From the NCBI GenBank assembly GCA_009746045.1, contig RPFO01001710.1, positions 21,632-85,631 of the forward strand: a stretch of 64,000 nt of DNA, written 5' to 3'. The notes beneath the pieces are model-generated. The model searched no databases, was not told where the DNA came from, and worked only from the letters and a program-made list of their open reading frames with translations. This document shows positions 22,740 to 32,054 of this stretch, one piece after another; the stretch's first letter is position 1; each line of letters opens with the position of its first letter. The position numbers were made by a program, and so were the translations under genes. The stretch is from Mesostigma viride. Its lineage: Eukaryota > Streptophyta > Mesostigmatophyceae > Mesostigmatales > Mesostigmataceae.

Positions 22740-23150
22740 ATAATGCAGCTTGCAAACGGCAAGGGCAAGCACCCGGGTAAGAGCAAAGGCAACCGCACGA
22801 GCAAAGGAAAGGGAAACTGGAAGAGCAAGCACAAGGCCAAGGAAAGGACAAAGGCACTTGTGCTTGCCAAAAGGGCAGGCTCAAGGGAAATGACAAGGGC
22901 AAGGGCAGGGGCAGGCACAAGGGAAGCGGATAAGGGCAAGGGCAGGCGCAAGGGAAAGAGATTAGGACAAGTCAAGCACGAGGGAACGGACAAGGGCAAG
23001 GGCAGGCACAAGGGAAAAGATGAAGACAAGGGCAGGCACTAGGGAAAGGATGAGGGCAACGGCAAACACTGGGGATCAAAGGATAGGGGCAAGGGCAGAT
23101 GCTAGGGTAACAGTTAGGGCAAAGGCAGGCACAAGAGAAGAATAAGGGGC
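22740..23150. repeat. Degenerate minisatellite of AAGGGCAAGGGCAGGCACA type
   Basis: Purine-rich units of about 24-30 bp with the words GGGCAAGGGCAGGCACAAGGGAA. A 99-codon Lys/Gly/Arg frame at 22743-23042 arises from the repeat and is not considered a gene. Confidence 0.8.
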
Positions 23151-23384
23151 CGTGAAGTATAAGTGGAAATGCGGGTGGCGACATGGGGTTCGATCGGGCC
23201 TGCTGATGCAAATGCAGATTTCAACTGCAGTGACAAACACAAGCGTAGACATAGGCAACGACAAATTCCTTGCATGCGTGCCTTGCTCTTCACCGGCTGG
23301 CTCGTTTGCTAGTTGTCTAACAGTTTCTACCGATAAACATCACTTGCCATTGTAAGGTCTGCCTTGCTGCCGTGCTAGTGGGTA

Positions 23385-23625
23385 GCTGGGTGATCGTGCT
23401 TGTTCCTTGTCAAGGGAGGGATGCATGTGGAGTAGGTGGGTGGGTGTGCTTGTTCCTTGCCAAGGAAGGGATGCACAAAGGTTAGATAGGTGCACGTGCT
23501 TGTTTCTTGTCAAGGGAGGGACGCACAAAGGGTAGGTGGGGGCACATGGTTGTGCCTCGTCAAGGGCGGGATGCACGAAGGGTAGGTGGGGGCATGTGGT
23601 TGGTCCTTGTCTTTTCACCGCCCAA
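23385..23625. repeat. Minisatellite, about five units of 56 bp
   Basis: Units contain GCTTGTTCCTTGTCAAGGGA, GGGATGCACAAAGG and GTAGGTGGG with about 15-20 percent divergence. Confidence 0.85.
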
Positions 23626-23729
23626 GCGATGGCGATGTAGCATGCATTATACATTTATTCGTGCATTAAAAATCACTTTCCTTACAAGCGGCCTTAGCCG
23701 ACTCCATCTGCCGTTGCCATTTCTCCGTA

Positions 23730-24038
23730 TTGCATTGTCCGGACACGGTTTTTGTGTCGCAGGTCTTCCCCCGTAAAGGCACAAGCTGCCTGCGCGCGGA
23801 ATTATGTGCAGACACCTCGGTTTCCAACACGACGGCTTCCCGCACATATCGAGCTCTGGATGTACAACATCTTCCCCCGGCGCACTTGCTCCCGGATGGA
23901 GCTTCTGTGCGGTGCCGACATCCCCGGAGCTGTCCTAAGCACCGCATGGAAACAGTATTTCAAGCCACGAAGAGAAGCCACGAATTTGATATTGACTTGA
24001 TATTGTCGTCAGAAGACTTGATATGCTATTTTCTGTGA
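23730..24038 (+). CDS. Unassigned GC-rich ORF, possible exon
   Basis: An acceptor-like TTTTTGTGTCGCAG ends at 23761 and opens two overlapping frames. One (to 24000) reads LPAHIELWMYNIFPRRTC...WKQYFKPRREA; the other (to 24038) reads ALDVQHLPPAHLLPDGASVRC. The GC content is higher than the flanks, but neither frame matches a family I know. It lies about 0.6 kb from the right end of the CACTA-like element. It could be the end of that element's gene or chance. Confidence 0.2.
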   Translation: MHCPDTVFVSQVFPRKGTSCLRAELCADTSVSNTTASRTYRALDVQHLPPAHLLPDGASVRCRHPRSCPKHRMETVFQATKRSHEFDIDLILSSEDLICYFL

Positions 24039-24299
24039 AGGCGTTGGATTTTTGTGCATGACATGTAATCCTGCATTTAATAATGAAATTTTTTATGAAA
24101 TAGGAACTCGTCTTGCATGAGCCTTGCTGCAAATGCCATTCATTTTTTTCCCCCGGGTAAATGGGTGTTAGGGGTTAGGTTGACCGAAATGATAAGTGAA
24201 ATCAAAGTGAAATTCTGATAAGTGACATGCGTACTGCAATTCAGAACGACATAGCGACATGATTGTAGTACCGGTAGTGTACGCGAGAAGCATACGACG

Positions 24300-24540
24300 T
24301 CGTAACCTACGGGACCGAGTACCGGGATCGTAAATTACCAACTCGTAAATTACTACCTCGCAAATTACTACCTCGTACCTTACTACCTCGTAAATTACTA
24401 CCTCGTACATTACTACCTCGTACATTACTACCTCGTACATTACTACCTCGTAAATTACTACCTCGTAAATTACTACCTCGTAAATTACTACCTCGTAAAT
24501 TACGACGTCGGATCTTACCTCGGATCTAACTCGTAGCTTA
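24300..24540. repeat. Subterminal repeat array of the CACTA-like element, 15-bp unit
   Basis: About thirteen near-identical units of GTAAATTACTACCTC (variants GTACATTACTACCTC, GTACCTTACTACCTC). The left end of the element has scattered relatives (TCTTACTACC, GGTAGTAATTTTACTA). In plant CACTA elements such subterminal words bind an element-encoded protein; that role here is inferred. Confidence 0.8.
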
Positions 24541-24597
24541 CGAGAAAGATCCGAACTCTTATACAAACGGTAAGAGTAGTCTGTGCCGTAAATTACC

Positions 24598-24653
24598 ACC
24601 TCGTAATTTACGCCTCGGATCCTTTTTACTACCCTCGGACGAAAAGTATAGTG
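24598..24653 (-). repeat. Right terminal inverted repeat of the CACTA-like element
   Basis: A perfect 56-bp complement of the left end, ending ...GTATAGTG before CT (TSD) and the resumption of LINE gamma. Confidence 0.9.
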
Positions 24654-25376
24654 CTCAAGTGGCCCCCCCGCGGGACTGCGCCCAGCTCAGCCTGGCTGGC
24701 ACCTCCTGACGTGCCGGCCGGGCCCCGTGAAGTGCTAGACGCCGCAAGGCCCGCATGCACCTTCAAAGATCAGCTCGTAGAGGACATGGGGGGCCTAGGC
24801 CTCTCCGTGATTTGGAAAATGATGATGGACAAGGCCAAGTGGGCCCAGGTCATAGAGGACAACGAGCCACCCCCCGCACGTGGGGAAGCGCCCGCATGCG
24901 CAAACATACAGGAAGCACGCCAGACAGGTCCCCTAGGGTAGAATTGATGTTGATAGATCAAGGAGACAACCAGCGCAGGCCAGAAATCGGGAGAATCCGG
25001 ACCATGGTAGCTCGAGCCTGCCGTTATCTTGTCCGCGTGTTTGAGTCGTACGTTCAGGATGATGAAGATGAATGGTGATGGAAATGTGTATCCGTGTGCA
25101 TTGAAATTATGGCTGGCTTACGTGTAGAGCGACTAGATGACCTAGACGGTGGGGCCGGAAACAGCATGCTTGATCAGGGCGTGTGTTTCGAGCCTAACTG
25201 GCCGGGAGTGTCTAGATGGCTGTTGTGGATAGATTAGACCGGTAGGACTGTTTGCACCCATCCATCCATCCATCCAGGTTAATGCTCCGTGACTCCCCAA
25301 CGGGCACACGAGTCTAATTCATTAATTCATTAATTAATTCATTAATTCATTAATTAATTAAATTAATTAATTAAGG
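24654..25376 (+). mobile_element. LINE gamma, 3' part of the copy split by the CACTA-like element
   Basis: After the CACTA end the LINE frame continues through TFKDQLVEDMGGLGLSVIW and DKAKWAQVIEDN, matching 33168-33437 on the other strand. A SINE follows (see 24959), and then the tail GCTCCGTGACTCCCCAACGG with (ATTCATTA)n to 25376. At 24754-24759 the hexamer CATGCA marks a 4-nt insertion relative to the other copies. Confidence 0.75.
24959..25215 (+). mobile_element. SINE-like element, copy 1
   Basis: About 255 bp starting AAGGAGACAACCAGCGCAGG, nearly identical to 25399-25655. The family also occurs on the minus strand at 37.6 kb, where a 13-bp target duplication defines it as a mobile unit. 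TAGCTCGAGCC and TGTTCGAGTCG in the first 110 bp resemble Pol III A and B boxes, so it is probably tRNA-derived. Confidence 0.6.
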
Positions 25377-25398
25377 TCCTGGTCCTCCCTGTTCTTAT

Positions 25399-25655
25399 CA
25401 AGGAGACAACCAGCGCAGGCCAGAAATCGGGAGAATCCGGACCATGGTAGCTCGAGCCTGCCGTTATCTTGTCCGCGTGTTCGAGTCGTTCAGGATGATG
25501 AATATGAATGGTGATGGAAATGTGTATCCGTGTGCATTGAAATTATGGCTGGCTTACGTGTAGAGCGACTAGATGACCTAGACGGTGGGGCCGGAAACAG
25601 CATGCTTGATCAGGGCGTGCGTTTCGAGCCTAGCTGGCCGGGAGTGTCTAGTGGT
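25399..25655 (+). mobile_element. SINE-like element, copy 2
   Basis: A direct repeat of the previous copy about 440 bp downstream, with a short deletion (GTACGT missing around TCGTTCAGG). It begins right after GTTCTTATC. Confidence 0.65.
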
Positions 25656-25769
25656 GAGCACCATTGCTGCGATCGCTCTCCCACCATTTACGAGGAAATA
25701 CCCGCAAATGGAAAACCACTGAAAAGGTAGCTAGTCAGTCATCACGTTAGCCATGCCATGATTCCAAAC

Positions 25770-26036
25770 GTCCAAGAACTGCACACGGTGTAAAGGCAAA
25801 AAGCCGGAGGACATCACTTTCAAATGTGCGGCGGGAACCAAAAGCCCGCGGATGCCAGAAAACATCGTGTTGCTGCAGCGACGCGACGATGTGGACAACG
25901 AATCCAGTGCCAAGCTCGGAACGGCCGCAAAGGAGATCTGGCATCATGTGCAGTGTTCAGATGTGCGGAGATACTATGCGATCCAGCCGGTCCACGACCT
26001 GTTTGTAGAGCTTGTGCCAAGGGGCAGCACCTTATG
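25770..26036 (+). other. Short Cys-containing ORF of unknown origin between repeats
   Basis: One frame reads KNCTRCKGKKPEDITFKCAAG, then PENIVLLQRRDDVDNE and AKEIWHHVQCSDVRRYY, with no stop. It has a CxxC...C pattern and coding-like composition and is not seen in the other LINE-gamma copies. It directly precedes a LINE-gamma fragment. It may be a captured exon. Confidence 0.3.
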
Positions 26037-26395
26037 TACAGGGCCGAGATATATGGACCCTCACAGCCAACCTTGCCAGAAAGCTGGACGGCGCGGTCAC
26101 CAACCTGCTGCAGTCAATTTTCCGAGTGGGATACGCTGCTCACGTCCGCAGTGAGGACTTGTACCTCGGCACGCCAAGTGCTTATCACCAGCACCATTAA
26201 GCAGCGGCGCCTGCAGCTAGTAGGGCACTAATTAGCTCCCACCAACCAGGTAGACACCTCACGTGGCCCCTCCGCAAGGCTGCATGCGACCAGCTCAGCC
26301 TGGCAGGCACCTCCTCACGCGTGGGCCGCGGGTCCAGCAATGCTAGCTACACGCCGCAATGCCCGCACCTTCAAAGAGCAGCTATGAGCTTTAGA
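26037..26395 (+). mobile_element. LINE gamma fragment
   Basis: Frames read WTLTANLARKLDGAVTNLLQS, GYAAHVRSEDLYLGTPS, then KQRRLQLVGH and RNARTFKEQL. This is the post-RT region that also appears at 33.2-33.5 and 37.6-37.8 kb. Two 4-nt insertions relative to other copies are visible: TGCATG at 26281-26286 and CTAGCT at 26343-26348. Confidence 0.7.
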
Positions 26396-26424
26396 GTATT
26401 TGGTTAAATGCTTTGCCCATGCAG

Positions 26425-27905
26425 AGAGTTTTTTGTCGACTATATCAAAGCCTTTGACACGGTCCTCGGCTGGGAGGCTCTTTGGGCCATTTTAGCTCTG
26501 GATCGGGTACCCGGCCAGCGTTTATTGCTGCCATTCGTCGACTGTATGAGGGCTCACAGGCAGTAGTGCGGACTGCGGAAGGCACCACCCCGATGCACCA
26601 TTCACCCTTCACCATGCACGGGGTGTGGCAAGGTTGTGTCCTGTCCCCATATCTTCTGATTTGGCACGCCGCAAAGGTGAAAACCATTTGCGTTCAGTGC
26701 CGGTCCGCGGAAAATATCTGTTCATTATTGTCGTGGATCACGTCATGCGCCGGGCACGTGCACGCTTTACTGCTCTTAAGGGGTTCGAGCCCGGCTTGGA
26801 CATTCTTAACGAGCGAGAGCACAGCGGGGGCGGCAATGGTTACCGCCTGGCCGACCTGATTTATGCGGATGACACAACCCATCATCGCGGGCCCCGAGCA
26901 CATTCAGACCTGGCTGGACTGTCTGGGCTCGGAGGCGAGGGCGGTGCGGTTGGAGATTAGTGTCAAAACTGAGGCGATGGTGATTGGCGGGGGCCTCCAG
27001 TCGCCCGCGTCTGCCGCGCCTGCTCGACGGGGTGAAGGTACCGTTCCGTGATCGCTTCAAACTGTTAGGGAGCATGCTCCCCGACACCGCCGACGATGTG
27101 GACATCCGCATCGGCCTGGCCTGGGCCCGGCTCCGTAAGCTCAACACCTACTGGCGCTAGCTTAAAGGGCCTCAGTGGGCGAGCTCCGCAAGCGCATGCT
27201 AGCTGTTCAAGGTCCTCGTCCTCACGGTGCTCACGTATGGCGCCGAGGCATGGACACTCACGGACACACTGGCGTCTAAGCTCGACGGCACGGTTTACAG
27301 GATGCTCCGACAGGTCCTGAATGTAGGGTTTTCCAAGCATAGGTCGTTAGAGTCGGTCTTTGTATCAGGTTATGCCTCGCACTTCGGACGAGATTAGGCG
27401 TAGGATAGCATTTGTAGGACATGATCTTGCTCGCACCAGTCAGGTCGGTACACCGCACTTGGTCTGGCGGCCGGCCCCCAGCGGCTTGGCCAACCAGGGC
27501 GGCACATCCTGACCTGGCCTGGCCCCAAGGACATTCCTAGAAAGCTAGGTAAGCCTGCCATGAACTACACCCAGATGTTGCTGGCCGACCTAGTGGTCCC
27601 AGCTCAGTTTGAACACCGCATTCACTCCCTCTCTCTTCTTTGGACTGCCATGCAGAACAAGAAGCGGTGGCAGAAGAGTGTCCAGGCTCACACGCCAGCC
27701 CCTGTGGGCAAGCCCCCTCCCCCCAAGCGTCCGGAAAGGGTGTTTTGCTGTTCATAGCGTAGTTGGGATTTTCTAGACTAGATAGCTTAGTTAGGTTCGT
27801 TTGATTACGCGGCTTCGCCCACCTCCATCCATCCAGCAAGGAATATGTGCTACATGATCTCCCAACGGAGACATATTATAATTTAATTTAATTTAATTTT
27901 AATGC
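26425..27905 (+). pseudogene. LINE beta reverse transcriptase and tail, copy E1 (degenerate)
   Basis: Pieces of a non-LTR reverse transcriptase are found in several frames. DYIKAFDTVL is at about 26437 and DLIYADDT, the catalytic YADD box, at about 26857. RIGLAWARLRKL is at about 27110 and the C-terminus AMQNKKRWQKS...PVGKPPPPKR ends at about 27735. The tail ends in (ATTTA)n. Compared with copy E2 at 50.6 kb it has lost frame repeatedly, in several places by exactly 4-nt insertions (CATGCA 26613-26618, CTAGCT 27157-27162 and 27199-27204, TCGGTC 27353-27358). It is not functional. Confidence 0.75.
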
Positions 27906-27987
27906 AGAGACTTCACTCTCTGCTGAGATGCCATCATATGGATCCCGACTGTAATTATAAGAACATAACTCCGTTGGGAGTATATAT

Positions 27988-29731
27988 TAAAAATATAATT
28001 ACTTACAGCAGAGTGAAATCACTCAAACCAAAGCAAACGCCCAGCTATAAACCTATATACAGAGCCATGTCAAAGCTCTATACTACGATAAGACCAATGG
28101 AAACGCCTAACGGGAGGAACCTAATAGCCCTGCTGCACCGCAAAATCAGCCCGCGTACGGCGGAGCATGATGTCAGCCATGGCCCGAGTCAGCGCCACCG
28201 ACAGGCGCTGACGCCAATATGACGTCCAGGTCCGCGCCGACCATGGGGCCCGCTGGCCCTCCAGGTCCAGCCGGTCCTCCCGGAGCCGGCAACACTCCTT
28301 GAAGAAGGCGGAGGTCAGGGGCCCCATGGCCCCAAACTCCTCCAGGACAAAGGGCACCACACGATGGTGCCCGACGTCGCCGTAGGCCAGGAGCTTGGCC
28401 CGCTCCGCCCGGTCCGCCGTGTAACCTGCCGTGAGGGAGGCCCCAGCCACGTGGCTAAGAGCCAAGGGCCGCGCCACCGAAACGTCAATAAGCAGATGCC
28501 GGCCACCCCCCTCAAAGTCCAGCACCACGATGTCAGGCCGGTGGTTGGGGGAATAGAAGGCAGCGCCATCCGCATCCTCGGACCGGATGTTCGCGTGGGG
28601 GAAAACCGACCGAATCATGGCGAGCACCACCGTCAGGAGGACAGTGTGCAAATACAAATACCAATTCTGATTCTGTTGGCCCCCCATGCAGGCAAGGTAG
28701 TGAGTCCCCGTGGGATCCAGCGGCTGCCCACAGCTACCACAAGGCCGCCCGGCCGGAACAAGAGGCTGCGGGGCAAATAGCTGGTGCCGGAGCGCCACCG
28801 AGTAGTGGCTGGGAGCCAAGGCGAATGGGGGGGCCATGGGAAGAGCACGAAGGTACGCCGAGCCCACACTCCGCAAGGAAAGCGAGAACAGCCACGCACG
28901 TCCCTGGGCGTTGAGGTCCGCGAAAAGAGCAATCCAATCAGCCGTGTGCAGAATACCCGCGTAGGTTTTCTGGTGTTTATCGATGACGCGAGCAGGGAAT
29001 GCGGCGGGAGATTGAACGGAGGCGACCGAGGGAGTGCCGCGAGGGAGGTGGCGCTGTACCGCCTGAGCGGCACGGACGGGAGAACAGGCCTGCTGGATCT
29101 CAGCATAGGCCTCCTGGATGGCAGTGACGAAGGGCAAAGGGCTGCTGGGGTCCAGGAGGTCAGGCGCTGCCGTTGCCAAAAGGGGCAGGAGCCGGCAGCT
29201 TTCCGCCCACGACTGAGCGACGGAGCCCAAAAAGGCTGCTGGGGCCAGCCGGGCGGCACGAGTCAGACCGCAGCCACCCATCCGTGCAGGCAGGGAGGCA
29301 ATGCGAATAGCATGTGGCGGGAGGTCGGGGCCCGGGACCAGCTGCGCCAAGGCCGACTGGATGCGTTCGTCGTGGCCCTCGGCGGCCAGCCGGACCTGAG
29401 ACGGAAGAGCGCCCCGGAGCCAGTGAACGACGCGAGGGTGAGCGCAAAACCACAGAAGCAGACCCTTGGTCTGCGAATCATGAAGGCGCGCAATCAAGGG
29501 CAGTACCTCAGTGCGTGCCTCGAGGGCGGCCCGCAGAGCATCGATGACAAACGCGGGGTCGCCAACCGGAACGCCGAGGACATCCAACCCATGGAGGCGC
29601 TCGTCCCGGCCCAAGAGCTGGGGCGGAAAGCCGGAGCAATCACCTTGGGGCGAGTACACCGCGCACTTGGCAAGGGTCAACTGGAGGTTGATGTCGGCCA
29701 CCGCGGTCTGCAGTGCCAGCAGAGCCGCGGT
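27988..29731 (-). mobile_element. LINE alpha copy A, 5'-truncated
   Basis: Flanked by GGGAGTATATAT at 27976-27987 and 29732-29743, a 12-bp target duplication inside the HAL1-like UTR. The 3' UTR ends TAAGTAATTATATTTTTAAT. It carries one long intact frame (see next entry). Truncation lies inside the reverse transcriptase, so the catalytic YADD box is missing. Confidence 0.85.
28121..29701 (-). CDS. LINE alpha ORF2 C-terminal part: RT thumb plus restriction-like endonuclease
   Basis: 526 codons without interruption. The N-terminus (ADINLQLTLAKCAVYSP, LDVLGVPVGDPAFV) is the end of the reverse transcriptase palm and thumb. The middle (CAHPRVVHWLRGA, MGGCGLTRAARLAP) is typical of the linker in plant and algal LINEs. 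The C-terminus has a CCHC knuckle, CGSCGQPLDPTGTHYLAC (CX2CX9HX3C). It then has NHRPDIVVLD with GGRHLLIDVSVA, fitting a PD-(D/E)XK-type nuclease that would nick the target for target-primed reverse transcription. No in-frame stop or shift suggests a recent copy, but without the RT active site it cannot move itself. Confidence 0.75.
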   Translation of the reverse strand: MADINLQLTLAKCAVYSPQGDCSGFPPQLLGRDERLHGLDVLGVPVGDPAFVIDALRAALEARTEVLPLIARLHDSQTKGLLLWFCAHPRVVHWLRGALPSQVRLAAEGHDERIQSALAQLVPGPDLPPHAIRIASLPARMGGCGLTRAARLAPAAFLGSVAQSWAESCRLLPLLATAAPDLLDPSSPLPFVTAIQEAYAEIQQACSPVRAAQAVQRHLPRGTPSVASVQSPAAFPARVIDKHQKTYAGILHTADWIALFADLNAQGRAWLFSLSLRSVGSAYLRALPMAPPFALAPSHYSVALRHQLFAPQPLVPAGRPCGSCGQPLDPTGTHYLACMGGQQNQNWYLYLHTVLLTVVLAMIRSVFPHANIRSEDADGAAFYSPNHRPDIVVLDFEGGGRHLLIDVSVARPLALSHVAGASLTAGYTADRAERAKLLAYGDVGHHRVVPFVLEEFGAMGPLTSAFFKECCRLREDRLDLEGQRAPWSARTWTSYWRQRLSVALTRAMADIMLRRTRADFAVQQGY

Positions 29732-29751
29732 GGGAGTATATATGTAGCACA

Positions 29752-29850
29752 GTATAGAGCTTTGACATGGCTCTGTATATAGGTTTATAGCTGGGCGTTT
29801 GCTTTGGTTTGAGTGATTTCACTCTGCTGTAAGTAATTATATTTTTAATA
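29752..29850 (+). mobile_element. LINE alpha tail fragment, 99 bp, opposite strand to copy A
   Basis: A plus-strand copy of the LINE alpha 3' end (TATAGAGCTTTGACATGGCT ... TTTTTAATA). It is flanked by TATGTAGCACA at 29741-29751 and 29851-29861, an 11-bp target duplication. It inserted about ten bases from copy A's site in the same HAL1-like UTR. Confidence 0.8.
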
Positions 29851-30184
29851 TATGTAGCACATATCCCTGAGTGAGATATGGCATATGGCTTGAAATATAC
29901 ATTCTAGGCTAAGTTCCTGCAAGGGTAGGGTGTAAACTACACAATTAGCTCTGGGTGCATGCACGAATTTGTGCACCTGCACCACCATGATGTATCCACC
30001 AGAGCTCAAAGGCCTGGCATGGGGTGGAAGGTCCTCATGGCTAAACAATGGCTAGGGCATGGCTTCTCAGCAGAGAGTAGCTCTCCGCATGGGCACAACA
30101 TAACTAAATAAAGCTATAATAGGCATCATGTATGTCTGGTGTGTGGCACATCATAGGCACACATGTACATTAATTAATTAATTT

Positions 30185-30345
30185 AATGAATTAAGTAATT
30201 CATTCATTAGACCGGCTCGTGCTCCGGTTGGGGAGTCACGGAGCCGATGCCGGATGGAGGGATACAAACAGTCCTACCGGTCTAATCTATCTACAACATC
30301 TAGCTACAACATCTATCTACAACATCAAAAGCTAACTAGTCTAAG
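30185..30345 (-). mobile_element. LINE gamma tail
   Basis: On the minus strand: CTACCGGT-type words (TAGACCGGTAGGACTG), GGCTCCGTGACTCCCCAACC and an AATTAAT-rich tail, as at 25.2-25.4 kb. Confidence 0.6.
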
Positions 30346-30402
30346 CTAGCATATATATTAATCAATTATTATTATATTAATCAATTATTATTTTTAATAT
30401 AT

Positions 30403-32045
30403 ATAAAGAAGAGGAGCTCCGGGCCACCGTGGAACAGCGCACCCATGTCCTTGAGACTTGGGCCCGCCTCAAGGACCCCCAGACCAAAGGGCTTCTCCTG
30501 TGGTTTTGCGCCCACCCGCGGGTGGTTCACTGGCTCCGTGGCGCTCCCCCCCACTTGGTGCGGCTTGCCGCGGAAGGCCATGACGAGCGCATTCAGGCCG
30601 CCTTGCAGGTGCTCCTCCCCGGCCCTAGCCTGCCAGCTCACTCCATGCGCTTGGCCACCCTCCCCTGCCGCATGGGCGGGTGCGGGCTCACCCGCGCCGC
30701 CCGCCTCGCCCCCGCCGCCTTCCTTGGCTCTGTTGCTCAGGCCTGGGCGGAGATCCGCCGGTTGGTCCCCAGCGCCGTCAGCGCCATTCCCGACTTGGTC
30801 ACCCCATCCCCCTTTCCCTTTGTGCAGGCTGTGCAGGATTCTTACCTCGGGATCCAGCAGGCTTGCGACCTCGTCCGCCCCGCTCAGGCCGTCCACCGTC
30901 GCCTGCCCCGGGGCACGCCCGGCGTGTCCACTGTCGTCAGTCCTAGTGTCTTCCCTGCCTGCGTTCATGAAAAACAACAAAAGACCTACGCGGGTATACT
31001 ACACTGTGCCGACTGGATGGGTCTGCATGCGAGCTTGAACGATCAGGGGAAGGCTTGGCTTCACTCCGTTTCCCTTGAGGGGAGCGTGGGGTCCGCATTC
31101 CTGCGCGCCCTCCCCATGAGCCCTTTGTTCACACTGGTTCCGGCCCTTTACGCCATCGCTCTCCGCCACCAGCTCTTTGCCCCGCAACCTCTCATCACGG
31201 CGGGTGCGTCCTGCGGCAGCTGCGGGCTTGCTCTGGATACTACTGGGACGCACTACATCGCGTGCATGGGTGGCCAGCAGAACCAGAACTGGTTCCTCTA
31301 TCTCCATACCGCTCTCCTCCGGGTGGTGTGTGCCATGGTTCGGTCGGTCTTTCCCCACTCCACCATTAAGTGCGAGGACGCGGATGGGGCCGCCCTCTAC
31401 TCACCCAACCACCGCCCCGACATTACCGTGCTTGACTACGACGGGCAGGGTTGCCACCTGCTCATCGATGTCTCCGTGGCTCGGCCGCTTTCCGGTCGCC
31501 ACATCCTCCGGGCGGCTGTGGATGCCGGCGCTGCTGCCGCTGTGGCTGAGCGCGACAAGTTTGCCTCCTACGGCAATGTGGGGCCCCACCGGGTCATCCC
31601 CTTTGTCCTTGAGGAGTTCGGGGCCATGGGCCCCAAGACAGCGGAGTTTTTCCACGAGTGCTGCCAGCGCCGTGAAGACCGCCTCGACCTCGAGGGTCAG
31701 ACCGCCCCGTGGTCGGCCCGCACGTGGTCCTCGTATTGGCGGCAGCGTCTGTCACTCGCCCTCACTCGCACCGTGGCTGATGTGTTATTCCGCCGCACCC
31801 GGGCCGACTTTGTCGCGACCCATGCGGTCTAGATTCCTTCCAGGCCTGCATGGTGGGCCGGCAGCGCTGTTGCTGCGTGTAGTTTTGTGATGTATAGTTA
31901 GTTGTACCTTGTGCCGCTGGCGTGATCCTTGGATGTCTGTGTCAGATTATACTATTAATTTCTTCAGGGTTATTCTCCCAGTTCTCGGGTTTTTCCTTAT
32001 GTTGCATGCCTATCTCACCTCCGTAATCTATCATTCTCAATGAAT
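30403..32045 (+). mobile_element. LINE alpha copy B (diverged subfamily)
   Basis: A 5'-truncated plus-strand copy starting GAAGAGGAGCTCCGGGCC, with a 3' UTR (31833-32040) unlike that of copies A, C and D and ending in a TA-rich tail. It meets copy C tail to tail at about 32045-32060. Confidence 0.75.
30429..31832 (+). CDS. LINE alpha copy B ORF2 C-terminal part
   Basis: 467 codons, open throughout. It parallels copy A: CAHPRVVHWLRGAPP, CGLTRAARLAPAAFLGS and the CCHC knuckle CGSCGLALDTTGTHYIAC. The nuclease motif follows as NHRPDITVLD ... HLLIDVSVARP, with VPFVLEEFGAMGP-type sequence near the end. Protein similarity to copy A is high, but the DNA is clearly diverged, including most third positions. 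The frame has thus been kept under selection in the family. The first Met is arbitrary because the copy is truncated. Confidence 0.75.
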   Translation: MEQRTHVLETWARLKDPQTKGLLLWFCAHPRVVHWLRGAPPHLVRLAAEGHDERIQAALQVLLPGPSLPAHSMRLATLPCRMGGCGLTRAARLAPAAFLGSVAQAWAEIRRLVPSAVSAIPDLVTPSPFPFVQAVQDSYLGIQQACDLVRPAQAVHRRLPRGTPGVSTVVSPSVFPACVHEKQQKTYAGILHCADWMGLHASLNDQGKAWLHSVSLEGSVGSAFLRALPMSPLFTLVPALYAIALRHQLFAPQPLITAGASCGSCGLALDTTGTHYIACMGGQQNQNWFLYLHTALLRVVCAMVRSVFPHSTIKCEDADGAALYSPNHRPDITVLDYDGQGCHLLIDVSVARPLSGRHILRAAVDAGAAAAVAERDKFASYGNVGPHRVIPFVLEEFGAMGPKTAEFFHECCQRREDRLDLEGQTAPWSARTWSSYWRQRLSLALTRTVADVLFRRTRADFVATHAV

Positions 32046-32054
32046 ATATATATA

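Larger units (their letters stand above)
27958..30175 (-). mobile_element. HAL1-like 3' UTR copy interrupted by two LINE alpha insertions
   Basis: AACATAACTCCGTTGGGAGTATAT (27962-27985) is the outer end of the HAL1-like UTR, which resumes with ATGTAGCACATATCCCTGAG at about 29850 and runs to about 30175. Between them lie LINE alpha copy A (minus) and a 99-bp LINE alpha tail (plus), each with its own target duplication. Confidence 0.75.

Noticed and set aside
26463-26475. GGC insertion (CCTCGGCTGGG) as a further 4-nt footprint
   Set aside because: It is 3 nt long compared with copy E2 and does not fit the ab-NN-ab form. CAGT near 27174 also shows only a 1-nt overlap and was not counted.
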